Positions 37,241-49,850 are shown, counted from the stretch's first letter. The stretch: DNA of 64,000 nt from Lycium barbarum (GCF_019175385.1 NC_083344.1:8584725-8648724); one strand, 5' to 3'. Numbers and translations are program-made. Notes: generated by a model from the letters alone, not told the origin.

Positions 37241-37735
37241 ACCGGAAGGTCAGAGGTTTAGAGTTTGCAGTTGGTGATCAGGTTCTATTAAAGATTTCAC
37301 CCATAAAGGGTGTTATGTTATGAGGTTTGGGAAGAGAGGTAAGTTGAGTCCGAGGTATATTGGGCCATTTGAGATCCTTGACCGCGTGGGCGATGTTGCT
37401 TATGAGTTGGCCTTGCCACTAGGCTTGGCAGGCGTCCATCCAGTTTTCCATGTAGACATGCTGAAGAAGTACCATGCCGATAGTGCTTATATTATTCGTT
37501 GGGACTCGGTATTGCTTGATGAGAATTTGACTTATGAGGAGGAGCCTATTGCGATTTTGGATAAGCAGGTTCGAAAGTTGAGGTCTAAGAAGATAGCTTC
37601 TGTGAAGGTGCAATGGAAGCATCGTCCTATTGAGGAGGCCACTTAAGAGACTAAGTTCGACGTGCGTAGCCGATATCCTCAGTTGTTTGCTGATTCAAGT
37701 ACCTTTCTGTTCTTTTCCCTTCGTTACTCGAGGAC
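37241..37735 (+). pseudogene. Chromovirus pol, part 3: integrase C-terminus and chromodomain
   Basis: Continues pol with KVRGLEFAVGDQVLLKISPIKGV. A 5-bp microduplication (TTATG at 37313-37317 and 37318-37322) shifts the frame. The sequence then reads MRFGKRGKLSPRYIGPFEILDRVGDVAYELALP, GVHPVFHVDMLKKYH and a chromodomain-like tail (EEPIAILDKQVRKLRSKKIASVKVQW). A TAA at about 37644 takes the place of the conserved Trp of EEATWE. In living elements the chromodomain targets integration to heterochromatin. It identifies the element as a chromovirus, most like Tekay/Del. Confidence 0.9.
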
Positions 37736-37757
37736 GAGCGATGGTTTAGTTGGTATC

Positions 37758-40459
37758 TGAAGTAACGACTCATTTGGTCGTTATAGTCTTTACGGTCCTT
37801 TTGATCCTTCCCCGAGCTTGTTTAGCTCACTTTTGACTCGAGAAGACTGTTGGCATGCTTCTCGAGGTGTTTAGATATGATTCGGGGGACTTTTTGGGAA
37901 ATTTGCGCTTAAAACGAAAAAGAGTTGACTCAAAGTTGACTTTTGGGTAACCAGACCTTTTGTGGGAATCCATCAATTTTGAGAGGTCCGAATGGTCTTT
38001 TAGAACTTGTGCGTATATTTGGTTTGGTTTCCAATGCACTCAGGTGCATTTCGGGACTTGGGTTGGGAAGTTGATGTTGAGGTATCGGGGGTTGACTTCG
38101 TCACCGAGACCTCCATTGGGAATTTCAAAGCCACGAGTGCGTTCCTAGCGTGTTTTTATGTGTGTCTGCATATGTGATATGTGAGCAAATGGCCTCGGAT
38201 GATAGTCGGGATTTTGGGTTGAGATTGTGATTTTTGAGAAGTTATCTGGTTCTAGTGCCCCGCTATAGCGACACCAGTACAGCAGCAGCGACACCACTAT
38301 AGCGGTGGCTATGTCGCAGAAGCGGCTAGTGCATATAATAGATAATCGCCGCAGCGGTTTGAGTGAGCATCGAAGCAGGACCGTCGCAGTTGTCTCGTTG
38401 TCGCAGGAGTGGGCATCGAGCAGATACATTCATTAAATGAGTATTAAAAGCCCTAAGTCCCTCATTCTTTATTATTTCGACTTTAGAGTTATTGGGAGCA
38501 TTTCAAGGTGATTCTTGGGGGAAAATATTTATGGTAAGTCCTGCTATCTTCTTTGCTATTCCATTTTCCTTAATCACCTTAGGATTCCATTATCATGCTA
38601 GTTCACTAAGAGTTTAAGAATTAAAAGAGGGTTCAATAAGTTCTTCTTTCTAGGATTTGTAATCTTGATTTATTGATTGGGTTAGCTTCTTTAAGCATGA
38701 AATTGATGACTAAAATCTATTATTGCATGATTCCTTCCTAATTAATGGCTAAATTATGGAATTAGAAGTTAGGGTTTATACCCAAATTTGGGGGTTTTGC
38801 CTAGAAATCGAATTTAAGTAATTTGTAGGTTCTTCTAGCTTGTAATTGATGGGAATTGATCACCTAGAACTTAATTTCATGTTGAGATCTATAGGATCCA
38901 AATTCCATCTTTCTAGTTCATAAACCCCATTCCATAGGTTGGGGATTTGGGTCTTGAATAGAAGAAGGGTTTGATTGATGTTCTTCTTGATTCTAATTGC
39001 ATATTTCGGACGTGATTAGACTTCCATTATCACGAGGAGCAAACGAAAGGAAAGACTAAGGTCTGATTGTTGGAGACTTTGTTGTTTTTCCTTACAGGTA
39101 GGTTACGGTTTACCGTATGGTGTGACTTCGATTAACAAAACATATATGTAGACGATATTGTCGGAGAATGCATGTAAACCTTCGGGTATGAAGTTGGGTT
39201 GGATTTTGCCTTAGGTTGTGCCTTGTTATATGATTTGGGGCTAGCCACCCCATTATGTTGTGACTTATCTTGTTCTATTTGTTGTTGGCTCGTTGCCACG
39301 TGGAGATAGTAGATATCAGTGACTAGTGATATATCTTGATGATGATATTGTAACACCTTATTTGTTGTTACTTTGAGACAAGGATTGTGATACTATTGTG
39401 GCTTATTGTGTAGCCTTTTTATTGATATTGTTAGTGTGCCCATGTGTGGTACTGTTGAGATTGATTTTATTATTGACATTGAACTCATACATTGCACGCA
39501 TTCTCATCCTTCATGATATACTGTTGATACATTGATGATATACAAAGAAACACTGTTATGAGCTGGGCTCAGTTGGATGAGAGTGATGTGAGGACCGATG
39601 TCCGATGTTTATCCCGGAATCGAGGTATGAGTGTTGGTAGCGATTGCCGAGGTCTTTGCTGGAATAGTAAAGATTGGTACAAGGACTTCGCGAGTCCCCC
39701 ATAGGTTGTGCTACCTAGATGCGATGTTCTATTATCGGAGTACATGTGTATCGGTGCATATGCATTGCATCCATATTTCATACATTATTGCATTGCATTG
39801 TACCTTTGGTTTCTTGTGATATTGTTGTGATATACGGATTTGGATTGGATGTACTGAGACTTGTCATAGTTGGGTTTAGATGCTATAACATAGGTGATGA
39901 CTTGTACTTGGTTACTGGCTCGTGTTGACTTATACCTTGTTGATTTACATGTTTATCTTACTTTATTGTCTTGGTATATGTTAGCTAATCTTAGTCAGCC
40001 TATGGTACCTACCAGGACGTGTTTTTTACACTGACCCACACTTGTTGCATTCTTTTATGAATGCAGAGTATCAGGTGGGATCGACGTCTACCCCTCGTGG
40101 CTAAGAGTTCTAGGCTGCTGATTCGAGTCCGTTAGGGTGAGCATGTGGACGCTTCGCTACCTAAAAACCCTTCTTCTATTATGTCTTACCTTGCTATTCT
40201 GAGACATTATTGAGACTATTGATGTATTATTATTACTTCCAGACTTGTAGATTTTAGTTAGATGCTCTTATACGACCAGACTAGATACTGGGTGGTTTTT
40301 TATTTGCTTCCGCATTTATTTTATATTCATATGTCAGACTTACGTTACTTTACCTTCTTCCGCTTTTTATACTATGTTTGTGAATATTGGGTTAAGGGTT
40401 CGCCTACCGAGGTGGGATAGGTAGGTGCCCGTGCAACTTTGTGGAATTGGGTCGCGACT
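37758..40459 (+). mobile_element. Chromovirus LTR, forward, about 2.7 kb
   Basis: Begins near TGAAGTAACGACTC after the chromodomain and ends near GAATTGGGTCGCGAC, followed by a primer-binding site and gag. Its inner and 3' part matches the inverted LTR at 14920-19781. CGCTATAGCG-type repeats (38258-38330) lie upstream of a TATA-like TATTAAAAGCCC near 38442. It has pol on its left and gag on its right, so it acts as a 3' LTR to one side and a 5' LTR to the other. Confidence 0.85.
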
Positions 40460-40466
40460 TTTTAAT

Positions 40467-40478
40467 TGGTATCTGGAA
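40467..40478 (+). promoter_or_regulatory. Primer-binding site, initiator-Met tRNA type
   Basis: TGGTATCTGGAA just inside the LTR end resembles the usual TGGTATCAGAGC that pairs with the 3' end of initiator methionine tRNA, with changes. A partial second copy (TTGGTATCTGAT) lies about 20 bp downstream. Confidence 0.7.
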
Positions 40479-40518
40479 TAATCAAGTTGGTATCTGATTC
40501 TTATCTCTTCTCTCACAG

Positions 40519-40851
40519 ATGGTGAGGACTCGAGCCACACTAGCCCGAGATTAGGTGCCGGAGCCTGCAGCTATGGTTGGCACCAGGGGACGAGTGATAG
40601 CTACAGGACGCGGTCGAGCTAGAGGCCGCGGGGTTGCCCCAGCTAGGGGCAGGGCTCCTGCGGTAGGGCAGCGGCATGAGAGATCTCCGTCTCCAGAGCC
40701 TGAGGTTCAGCAGGTTCGAGACCAGGCCGCCTAGGATGATTTGGCTCCAGCACGGGCACACCCTGAGGCCACTTCAGAGCAGATGATGCAGGATACTATG
40801 ACTCGCGTTCTACTCCATTTGGATGCCCAGCAGGCTGCCGCTGGTATTATT
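40519..40851 (+). pseudogene. Chromovirus gag N-terminus, truncated
   Basis: Starts ATGGTGAGGACTCGAGCC (MVRTRATLARD). It continues with the Arg/Gly-rich TGRGRARGRGVAPARGRAPA segment and QMMQDTMTRVLLHLDAQQAAAG, typical of Solanaceae chromovirus gag. TAG codons follow LARD and DQAA. It is cut off at about codon 111, where direct repeat B begins. No capsid core or zinc knuckle remains. Confidence 0.88.
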
Positions 40852-43249
40852 TTCGTTGACTTTTCTATGCTAGTTTTAATTTAAAAAATGGATAGTTTCA
40901 CAATTATAAGTTTTCATATGATTTAGTTAAATGATAAAGTATTTAATCTGATTTTAATTTCTGGGTGCACCCGCTCATCGATACTTTTTTGTTTGTGCAT
41001 CCACTCAGCTAAAAAAAATTGTTCACTCCTTTAAAATTTGAACATCCTTGATGAAGTTTCTAGCTCCACCACTGAACTAGAGTGGGTTATTTTGTCACGA
41101 TCCAAAATCTTGAAGGTTTCATGTTCGACATCTAGCCACCCCTTTTCGGGTGAACCGTCTTTAATCTTTATTCATTATTTGATCCGCCGGAGGCAGATCC
41201 AGAACTTTAGTTCTATGGAAGTGGATAGAGTCATGGTGAGATGTCATCTTGCAGATATCATTGAATGAATAGCATTTTAATGATATTAAAACTCTGTCAT
41301 AAGTATTAGTCATTCTGATTTATTCAAAACCATGAATCAGTTGTAGAATAAGAACACAACGCACTTATGATTGAGATATGAAAAATTGGAATTTATACCT
41401 AACAAATAATCACACTTAATAACTAAAATATGAATAATTAAGATTCAGATAACTAAAAAGGAGAAAAAGATACAGAGATATAAGAAACACCAACGGTTTA
41501 TAGAGATCAAATTAAAGTCTAATCAAATAATAGCGTTAGCAAGATATTTTAATTATTTTTGATTGCTTAGCTTTTGATCTACGCTATATACCTACCTATG
41601 GACCGGACAATCTCCATTAAATTCCGGTGAGACTTTTGTATTGATCCAATCAGAACAAATAATCCTTTTCGAAAAAAGAACTTACTCAAACCCGATATTT
41701 ACTTCAGATCACATTACTAAACTGGTTGAAAATACATTAATTAATTAGTCATAATTAAATAATGAAAGTATACGTAGAAAATTAACACACATCGTGTTAT
41801 CATTGATTTGGTATAAATAAATATCAAGTGCACGTAAAGTTTTGGTCATTTTTCACTAAGAACTAGTAATACAAGATTAAGCAAGTTAAACATGTATTAT
41901 TAAAGTTTTCCATCCTTGCCTTTTACACAGGTAAACCTCTTAGGTGTCTACTCTAATGACATCCTATGCATGACATATCATTGGCTCTTAAGGCCTGAAT
42001 TTCGTACCAAAACACAATTGTTAATCACATTTAAGAATTGAAAAATAAAATATATGAATTGCAAGGATTGGTTACAACTTGGACATGTGAAGTCTAAATC
42101 CAAAAAAGTCCAAAAGAGGACCATTTTTTCAATTTGATATTTGCCAATTAAATTGTTTCTGGCAAGTTGCTGGATAGGTTTACACGATTTACTCAACCTG
42201 CTACCCTTGCCTGTCCATTTATGCCTATGTATAGTACAAACTAATATGGATCATAGTCCTTTCTTAGTCCTTTCTTCGGAATTAAATATAGCGGTTGTTA
42301 TCATCGTAATGGAGTTTTCTGAAATTACATTACAAATAAATATTTTTATGTATAAAATATTTTAAAAATTGAATACACGTAATGTCGGGTCGGTTTGATT
42401 TTCTTTAGCTAAAACCAAACCAAACCAATTACAGTCGGGTTTTTTTTTTTCAACACCAAATCAAGTCAAACCAAACCACTAATCGGATTTTTTTCTTGGT
42501 CTATCGGTTTGGTGCGGTTTGTCGGTTTGCTTTGTACACCTCTAGGGAATCATTTTCATTCTTATATTAGGACTTACTTACAATGTTTTAAAAATCAACA
42601 ATAGAACAGTTCTTTGAAAAGTTAAAATGCCGGAACTTATTGTTAGTGGTAGTTATTAGTGATTGAGAAGTGAAGAGTGATTTTAAACATTTTTTATGTT
42701 GCTTGAAATAACATACTAAGGGGAAATGTTTGATCTTTGTAAATCCTAAAGAAATTTTGTCGTAGAGCCGACGATAATATTGTGGGGGCATAAGTTCCAC
42801 AAGGATAGTGATTATTATTAAACCCACCAATCTTGTGTTTTTGCAAATTTTACTAATACTTATTCGAGCTAATTTTTGTCAATATTTCCTGTTTTTTTAT
42901 TATCACTTTGACTTTTGTAAAAAGAAGAAATGGAATTTAATTAATACCAACATAGCATATTATAATTATAAGTCAATAGAGAAAGACTTTCTCCAACCAC
43001 AAGGTAGTGACAATAATAAGATCAAAAGGACCATTTTCCATCTAGAAGTATTTTTTTAAAGGAAAAAAAAAGAGAAAGAACAGAAGGAAAATATTTTTTT
43101 TCACAGGCTGCTTTCATGCATCTGTTCTGCCAAGTTGACCTGTTAGTTGAAAAACTTTTATTGAATTTAATGTTCAATATCCAACAACTATTCTTCCATT
43201 TTCTTTTTCTTAATTAACGTGAATTTGTATGCTTTCTTTGGATCAATAA
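40852..43249 (+). repeat. Long direct repeat, copy B
   Basis: Second copy of 12716-14918, same orientation, 2.4 kb. It is longer because of an insert at about 42330-42545. Its right end (ATCAATAAAAAAAATTTAGG) runs straight into host flank where copy A meets the inverted LTR, so copy B preserves the uninterrupted (empty) site. No gene. Confidence 0.9.
42330..42545. mobile_element. MITE-like insert in copy B
   Basis: Present in copy B and absent from copy A. Rich in CGGTTTGG and CCAAACC words on both strands (AAACCAAACCAAACC, ATCGGTTTGGTGCGG), a character of abundant Solanaceae MITEs. Exact ends and TSD were not resolved. Confidence 0.55.
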
Positions 43250-44400
43250 AAAAAATTTAGGTTTGAAGAAATAACCTTTATATATTTGCGATCCATTTGT
43301 TAATTATTTCATCTCTAGAAACTTCTAATCTTTATGCCTGATATTATTTTTGATAGTTAAAATAGAAAATATATACATGCAACAATTTTACATCGCAAAG
43401 ATATGAGACAAGCTTATATCCGAGATAACGATCAATTATAGTACCATAAACTTGATGAGTGAAAATATATCAAAAGTTTTGATGCCCCTAATAAGGTAAC
43501 CAATATAGATGGATGTTGGAAAGACCAAGAAATAAATTCTTAAGTTTTCATCATATATGCAAGAATATTAGGGGACATTTGAATGGTTTTCAGGATATGA
43601 AAAAGCACCTTAAACCAAGATAAGGGTAATGTGGGAACGTCAAATGCACACACGAGATAAGATTTTGTTTCTTCATGAATCAAAGTTGCTCGTAATAAAG
43701 GCATTACTTTACGTTTAGTTGCACTAAAAGGTTGTTCCTAGTAAAGGCATCTAATCAGTTTGGCAATTAGAATTTTCATTTTTTGGGAATTTTTTTTTTT
43801 CACTTTATTTGAAAATCAGCATTGGCTATGAAAATTCCAAATACAAAGTTATATTTGAAATTCGAAAAACACCTAAAATCGTGTTTTCATTTTTTTCACT
43901 TTCAGTACATTCAAACAATAAAATATTCTTTGCAAAAACTATAACCAAACGCAACTCCAACTTCAAAATTCGAAATAAAAGTGAAAAACATTTGGTTTTC
44001 ATGATCAAATGCGTATTTTAGTTGAAACATCTGTATATGTATGTTTTTTTAATTTTCTTTCACTCATGTTCTGGCATGATCGATTCAGTCATGATATTGA
44101 AAGAAGAGATCTTCTATTCAAGAAAACTATGAATCCCGATAAAAGTTCTCATGTATATTCTTAGTAAATGATATTCATTAGAACAAAGAAAGACAGGAAT
44201 TTAATTTAGCATAAAGAAGAGAGATTGTATGAATCTGCCTTTTACAACCAATTTCTAATTTTAATTAGAAATATTTTCACTCCTAAAGCACCGTCTAAGA
44301 TCAATTAGAATATTCATGCAGCGGGCTCTTTTTTTGAGACAAGAAGTCACGGATATTATACAATTTTTAGACGAGACAAAAGCCATTAATATCCAACTTG
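43250..44400. other. AT-rich intergenic sequence
   Basis: No gene or clear element is seen. A frame at 43809-44021 has no domain, and its composition matches the surroundings. Confidence 0.55.
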
Positions 44401-44401
44401 T

Positions 44402-44516
44402 AGTAGGCTCGGACACTTTAAAAACGTCGACTAGTGCCTGTCGGATCTTTCAGAAGTAGTGAATTTTTGGACAATCCAATATGATTATGCTTGCATTTTT
44501 GAAGAGTCCAAACAAT
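44402..44516. mobile_element. Degenerate Stowaway-like MITE
   Basis: Related to the better-preserved copy at 54308-54422: GGCTCGGACACTTTAAAAA at the left, TGTCGGATC inside and TTTTTGAAGAGTCC at the right. Diverged; no TSD claimed. Confidence 0.6.
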
Positions 44517-44976
44517 TCAGGCAGTAGGGCGAAGATATTCTTTAAGGTATAGATTTGGCTGAATTTAAAAATTTCATATTTATCTTGAAAATGCATTTAA
44601 CATGTATGAATTATTATTGTAATTTAAAATTCAGTAACTTAAAAAAATTAAAATTCTGAAGTTATTAGCTTCAAATTCTGGCTCTATAGAAAATAGGGAT
44701 GCTTTTTTTTTCTTTTTTTTTCTTTCTTTTGGTTTTCTATCCCTCGAAGACTTCCTTATGTCGCCTCGTGAGTCATTGTCATGTGGAGTAACATGATTGT
44801 GTATCCAAACCTACGAATTTTCGTGACATCCTCTCTTTTTTGACTTTAGGAGTGCGTGCTTCATGATTCAAAAGATCCTCAACCCCACACAACCTTATAT
44901 TCTCATAGCGTGTATCTCTTCTATGTAGTGTTATATTTAGAATTAGAAGCGGATTCGGGCTATGTTTGACCTTTAA

Positions 44977-45175
44977 GGCTCGTTTGGTACGATGGATAAG
45001 TAAATATAGTATTGAAATAAAAATTTAGTGTAATCTTATTTCATGTTTGGTTAGAATAAAAATTAGGGATAACTAATCCTGAGATTATAGTATTTTTTTA
45101 TCTGACATTAAGGGTGGAATAACAATCGCGGGATTAGTTATCCTGGAATAACTTGTTTTCTAACCAAACGAGCCC
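44977..45175. mobile_element. 199-bp MITE with GGCTCGTTTGGT ends
   Basis: Terminal inverted repeats GGCTCGTTTGGTA and its partner TAACCAAACGAGCC enclose AT-rich sequence containing ATTAGTTATCC and GGATAACTAATCC. Non-coding. A TSD could not be assigned safely because both sides have similar T/A bases. Superfamily uncertain. Confidence 0.75.
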
Positions 45176-48100
45176 TTATAGGTTTTGGCTTAATAACTTT
45201 AAATGTTAATAAATGAGTTTTAAATTTTAATTTTGTACATATTTAATGAATTACTTTCACAATTTTATTAAGTGTTGTTGACTTATGAATTGACTTGTAT
45301 TTCTGAGTTTAATTCTCGCGCTGTAGAGGTTTTAGAACTTTTCTTGTTATTTTAAATTACTATTTACTTTTTTTCAAACGATATCAGTCTATTATATATA
45401 CATTTTTTCAATAAAAATATGTGTACGAGAATTTTTAAACGAAGCGAAATTGGATGACATTATTTGTTAGAAGGGTGTTTCTACCACTATATTTAACTAA
45501 ATGCCAGGAATTAGAAAAATTTGTGGGGATCAGACAGGTAATTGGTAACAGATCATTGATTTATTTTGCCAACTTTACAAGCAAAATTCTAAAATATCAA
45601 ATGTAAAAAGGATATTAAGATTACTTGTCACTAAATCATGGCAGGCATGATGTTTAAATTATTAATTCTCAACTTAGGCAATAGCACGTTCTTGCAATAT
45701 GTTCAATGTTGTAATATAGGGACCTTGCTGGATTCACCATCCATATAAAAACAACCTTCGAGTAAAAACATGCAGCATATGTGAAAGGCTACCTAGATGG
45801 CACCGACGAAGAAAAATGGTTTTCTTTTAGATGAGTATGCACCTAAGTTTTTTTCTTTTTGGTTAGTAGTGCACCTTATATTAGTTGAATTTCTATTTAG
45901 GGAAAATTGGTCAAAAGAAAGACCCCATCTAACGTACAAAATATAGCTTAATTTTAGTTTCCGTTGTGCTTCGGTATTGTTCATATCATTGACGATTCGT
46001 ATTTGATTTCGACTGTAACAGAGCTCCAAACTAAACTATCGTAATTTTTTCTGGCTCGAATTCACTTTCACTTTAGAAAAGGATTTCTTTCTCCTTAAAG
46101 TAGGTGTTTTCTCCGCAGCATGAATAGGTTGAGCTGTGACGTCGATCACATCGGGGGGTCCATTCTTCCACAGCAAAGCTTGAAGCAAGGGTCAGAACTT
46201 TAGGCAGGGCCTCTGTCGATAGAGCTAAAACAGTCATTCATTAATCCACCCTCGACACACTAAGGAAAACGGTGATCCAAGTACAGAACAATACAGACAT
46301 AAACATAAAAAATACCGCATAGAGCGCCCGCTCTAAAAGGCTGCCCTCCAACACAACCAACTATTCATAAAAGAGATATGAATTACAAATCAGTAAATGA
46401 AATAAAAAGATAAAAGCATATAAAAAAAAATAGAGAGATAAACTGAACATTTTTCTGCGAAGTATTTTGACACGTTCACCTTATCATCATTGGATATTCA
46501 TTAAAGTCAAAAGCAAATACGAGAAAATATTTTAATGGCGACGGTTTAAAGTATTACGAATGATAATTTTAAAATATATTTTGTATATGAAATAAGTAAT
46601 TTTGAATCTTTCTTGTCGAAGCATATATTACCTTCTTTTGTAGTTGGCGCATCTGGAAGAATGTTAAAATGTTCTTTCCTTTCCTATATATGGTGCAGAT
46701 TGTTAAGACTGAGAAGTCTTCATGGAGCAGTGAAGTCAAAAGGTTTGTTAGATTGCACGGCAATGTGCAAATATTCCCTAATTATTTGGTTTTGCTAGCT
46801 TTGTAGTGGCAGTAGTAGTAGTCATGCTTTATGAATTAAAAAAAGAATATTGTAGACTTGGCGAGCATAATATTTTGACTAATCTTGGTTCGGATTTCAA
46901 TTATGCAGCTCAATAGTTTGACTAATCTTTTGTTTGGATTTCAATTAAAGGGTACAATCATGTATAATACTGCCCAACTTTTAGGTCTACCATTATTAGA
47001 TGAGCAAAAGAAAGGGTGATACTAGGACGTAGATAGATAGAGGACTTCTATAAGTATTTAACAATTACAATGTTCAACTACCCGCAAAGGAATGAAGATA
47101 AAGTTCGAGATGGACTATTTGAAGGAAAAACTTAATATCATTAATATAAATCTATTTGTCTCAATTTGTTCATGTTTAGTTTGTCTAATAAGAAAGAATG
47201 ACATTTGTTTATATTAAAAATATTTATTTTTAATTCTTCCTCACACTCTTTATTAGTCAGGAAGGAGTAAAACAGATCAATGATATAAAAAAAATTACAA
47301 TCTGATAGTATCACTAGCTCGAATCTCATAATTCTCTGATAATTGATTTTGAAATAAACTTCACTTTCATGTCGAGAAATGGAAAAAATAAAATAATAAA
47401 TGACGTGCAAACAGGCACTACGAAACATGAGTAGTGATTATTAGATGGAGAATAATAATACATCACTAAGATGACGACAAGGTATCGTTCTTAATAGTGC
47501 TAGGATGGATGCACAACGACCTGCAAATGTTGACTCTGTTAGTCCATTGGTTGACTGGAGTAGCTCCGGATTCCGGAACAAAAAATACTTATTCGTACCT
47601 AATATTTATACCAAATCATATTAACTTTTTTCATAATTATGTATTAAAGTGAAATCGAAATGTATATTTATTAATTATGGTTACGCTATAAACACTACTC
47701 GTGCAAAATGCACGTAGTTTATTTATTGATTTAGTGAAAACACAAGTGTAGATAAAAATAAATTCTTGAAAGATAGCTTTATGTCGTATTCTGTAGATTG
47801 AGTTATGACTATACTCAACTAGACACTGTATTGTTCATTCAGTCTTGGTATTTAGTTAGACGTAGGGGACCTCAGCTTGATGCATGCAAATACATATATG
47901 GATTAAAGGGTTACCGAACAAGATATCTTTCTTCTCATAAAGAGTGTGACATAGCAAACTGCCTTTATGACTTATGATGAGACTTGGATATGCAATGCCT
48001 TCAAGGTCTTGATGTTGTAATCAATGTTTTTTAACCAATTTTAATTCATACTTATTATAATAAATTATCTTAGTTGTACATTTGATGCATGCACTGGCTG

Positions 48101-48398
48101 CTGGCAGTTTGCAGAAGCCAGGCCAGAGAGCCACATGCTGCTTTGCCTTAGGCATATCCCTCCCATACTAGAAACACGTTCCATATATTGTTTTGTTACT
48201 CCCACTTGATGGGTATGCCTCATTTTACCTTAGTTGTTGAGCTCACAAAACATAACCAGCTGTTTGCTTTACAAGAAGAAAATTGAAGATAAATTTAGTG
48301 GTATGCAAGTCAAGAAGTGGGGACTGGTTGTCTCTTTCTGGCCTAAAGACTTCAAAGAATGACAAAAGACTTGTAGCCATGGTTAGGGATATGTTAGG
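45176..48398. other. Intergenic sequence
   Basis: No gene is found. Around 46090-46360 the base composition is more GC-rich than its neighbours, with several compact restriction-like words; an organelle-derived insertion is possible but unproven. The rest is AT-rich, with no RNA gene seen. Confidence 0.5.
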
Positions 48399-48575
48399 TC
48401 ATCCGAGCCAGGATATTTACCTGGAGGTTTTAAAAAATATGAAGAAGTAAATATACGAAGAAGCCAAAGGAGTTCAGCAACAACTATTGATACATAAAAT
48501 AATAATTTTAACCTTGTGTATCCAAGTGTAATTTTTCATTGAGGGACCCATGTTGCTTACCTAGCTCCGCCCCTG
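48399..48575. mobile_element. Degenerate hAT-like MITE (GGCTCCGCC family)
   Basis: Same family as 59566-59735: inner motifs AAATATACGAAGAAGCC, ATAATTTTAACCTTGT and GTAATTTTTCATTGAG, and the right end TAGCTCCGCCCCTG. The left end is decayed (CCGAGCCAGGAT). A further end fragment of a related repeat lies at about 49040-49100. Confidence 0.65.
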
Positions 48576-49850
48576 ATAAGAGCCCCACCCCCACCCTAGG
48601 GCTTTAATTAAGTGATAAGACTACAACGTGTTACCTGATCTAAGTGCAATTCGTCAGCTAAGGCGAACCCAACATTTGAAGACGACGGGGGCATCACCAG
48701 GAGTAGATGCACGTTACTCAAAGTGATGGCATGCAACACTGCTTTGTCCGAAAGTTTTATTAAACACACACATGGTTGTGAGCACCACTTTGCACCCATG
48801 AGTTCCGCCTTTTTGAAACTCATCACCACCGCGTTATATGCATTTTTTAAAAGCATCTTTAACATTGTCAGCTAAAAATGCAAAAAAAATGAGGAACTCA
48901 GAAATCAAGATTCGAACCTGGTCCATCAACTCGAGAAGAGGTTCTAAGCAAGAATGTCAACTAGTGCCCCCAACTTGCTTTTGTGTCTTAGGGTGCCTAA
49001 CAAAATATATGGTCATTTCTCAAGGTATATGTACACAAAAACTTTCCCGAAGTTAACGGGGTCCCGTGGCCCCCTTCCCCAACACGTGGCTCCGCCTCTG
49101 TTTGTGAGACAAAGCATGTGATGGACAAACTTCAGACATTTAAGTGGAGAAAGGTAGACGAGACAAACCCACCATCTATTGACCTTTGAGCCCTAAACCA
49201 ATTAATCTTCGGGGACCTCTTAGTTTAAAGGAAAAAGAAGAGATGTTAGGTCACAAGTCATGACATGCACTAATTCGCTAGCGGCCCTAAGCTGAGGTCT
49301 CCTGTGCTATCTGAGCCATTGCATTTGTAAATTCGTTGCACATTGAATACGATAACCTCGAAGATTACCATTTGACAACCCTGCCTAAACAGAGAAAGGG
49401 AAAGCTCCTACTCAAGTCATCGAGTGACATATAAAACAAGGAGAGATGTTGCAGAAGAGCAAAAGGAATTAGTGCTAGACAATTTGGAAGAATATTAATC
49501 AGCCAATTTCCAAGAAGCAGCATATCTTGACCAAGAGATATTTTCCAACTCCTTGGCAAGACCTTCTCAATATATATATCCCACCATACACCACTCACTC
49601 TATATATTCTAGTAATGCTTTTTCATTGACAATGATTTCTCTGAAGAATGATTTAGGATCATTGCATCTTCAGTGTTATTTCATGAGTTATCTTCTTGTA
49701 TACAGATGCAACAAAAAGTCAAATAGCCGGCCCACAAAAAGTCATGTCATAAACCTTGCTATTAAAATGAAATAAAACAGTTGGATAATAAGCAAGAAAA
49801 AAAGATTGAATCCAGCAAATTAACCCAGGCATGTTGCAAAGATCACCTTC
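48576..49850. other. Intergenic sequence downstream of TPI
   Basis: No convincing gene. At 48900-48925 the minus strand carries a box-B-like GGTTCGAATC, suggesting a tRNA-derived SINE relic; its limits were not resolved. Around 49040-49100 is an end of a GTGGCTCCGCC repeat. Confidence 0.5.

Noticed and set aside
37758..40459. LTR read as a simple 3' LTR of one intact element
   Set aside because: A primer-binding site and gag follow it, and the opposite LTR is inverted, so a single intact element does not fit.
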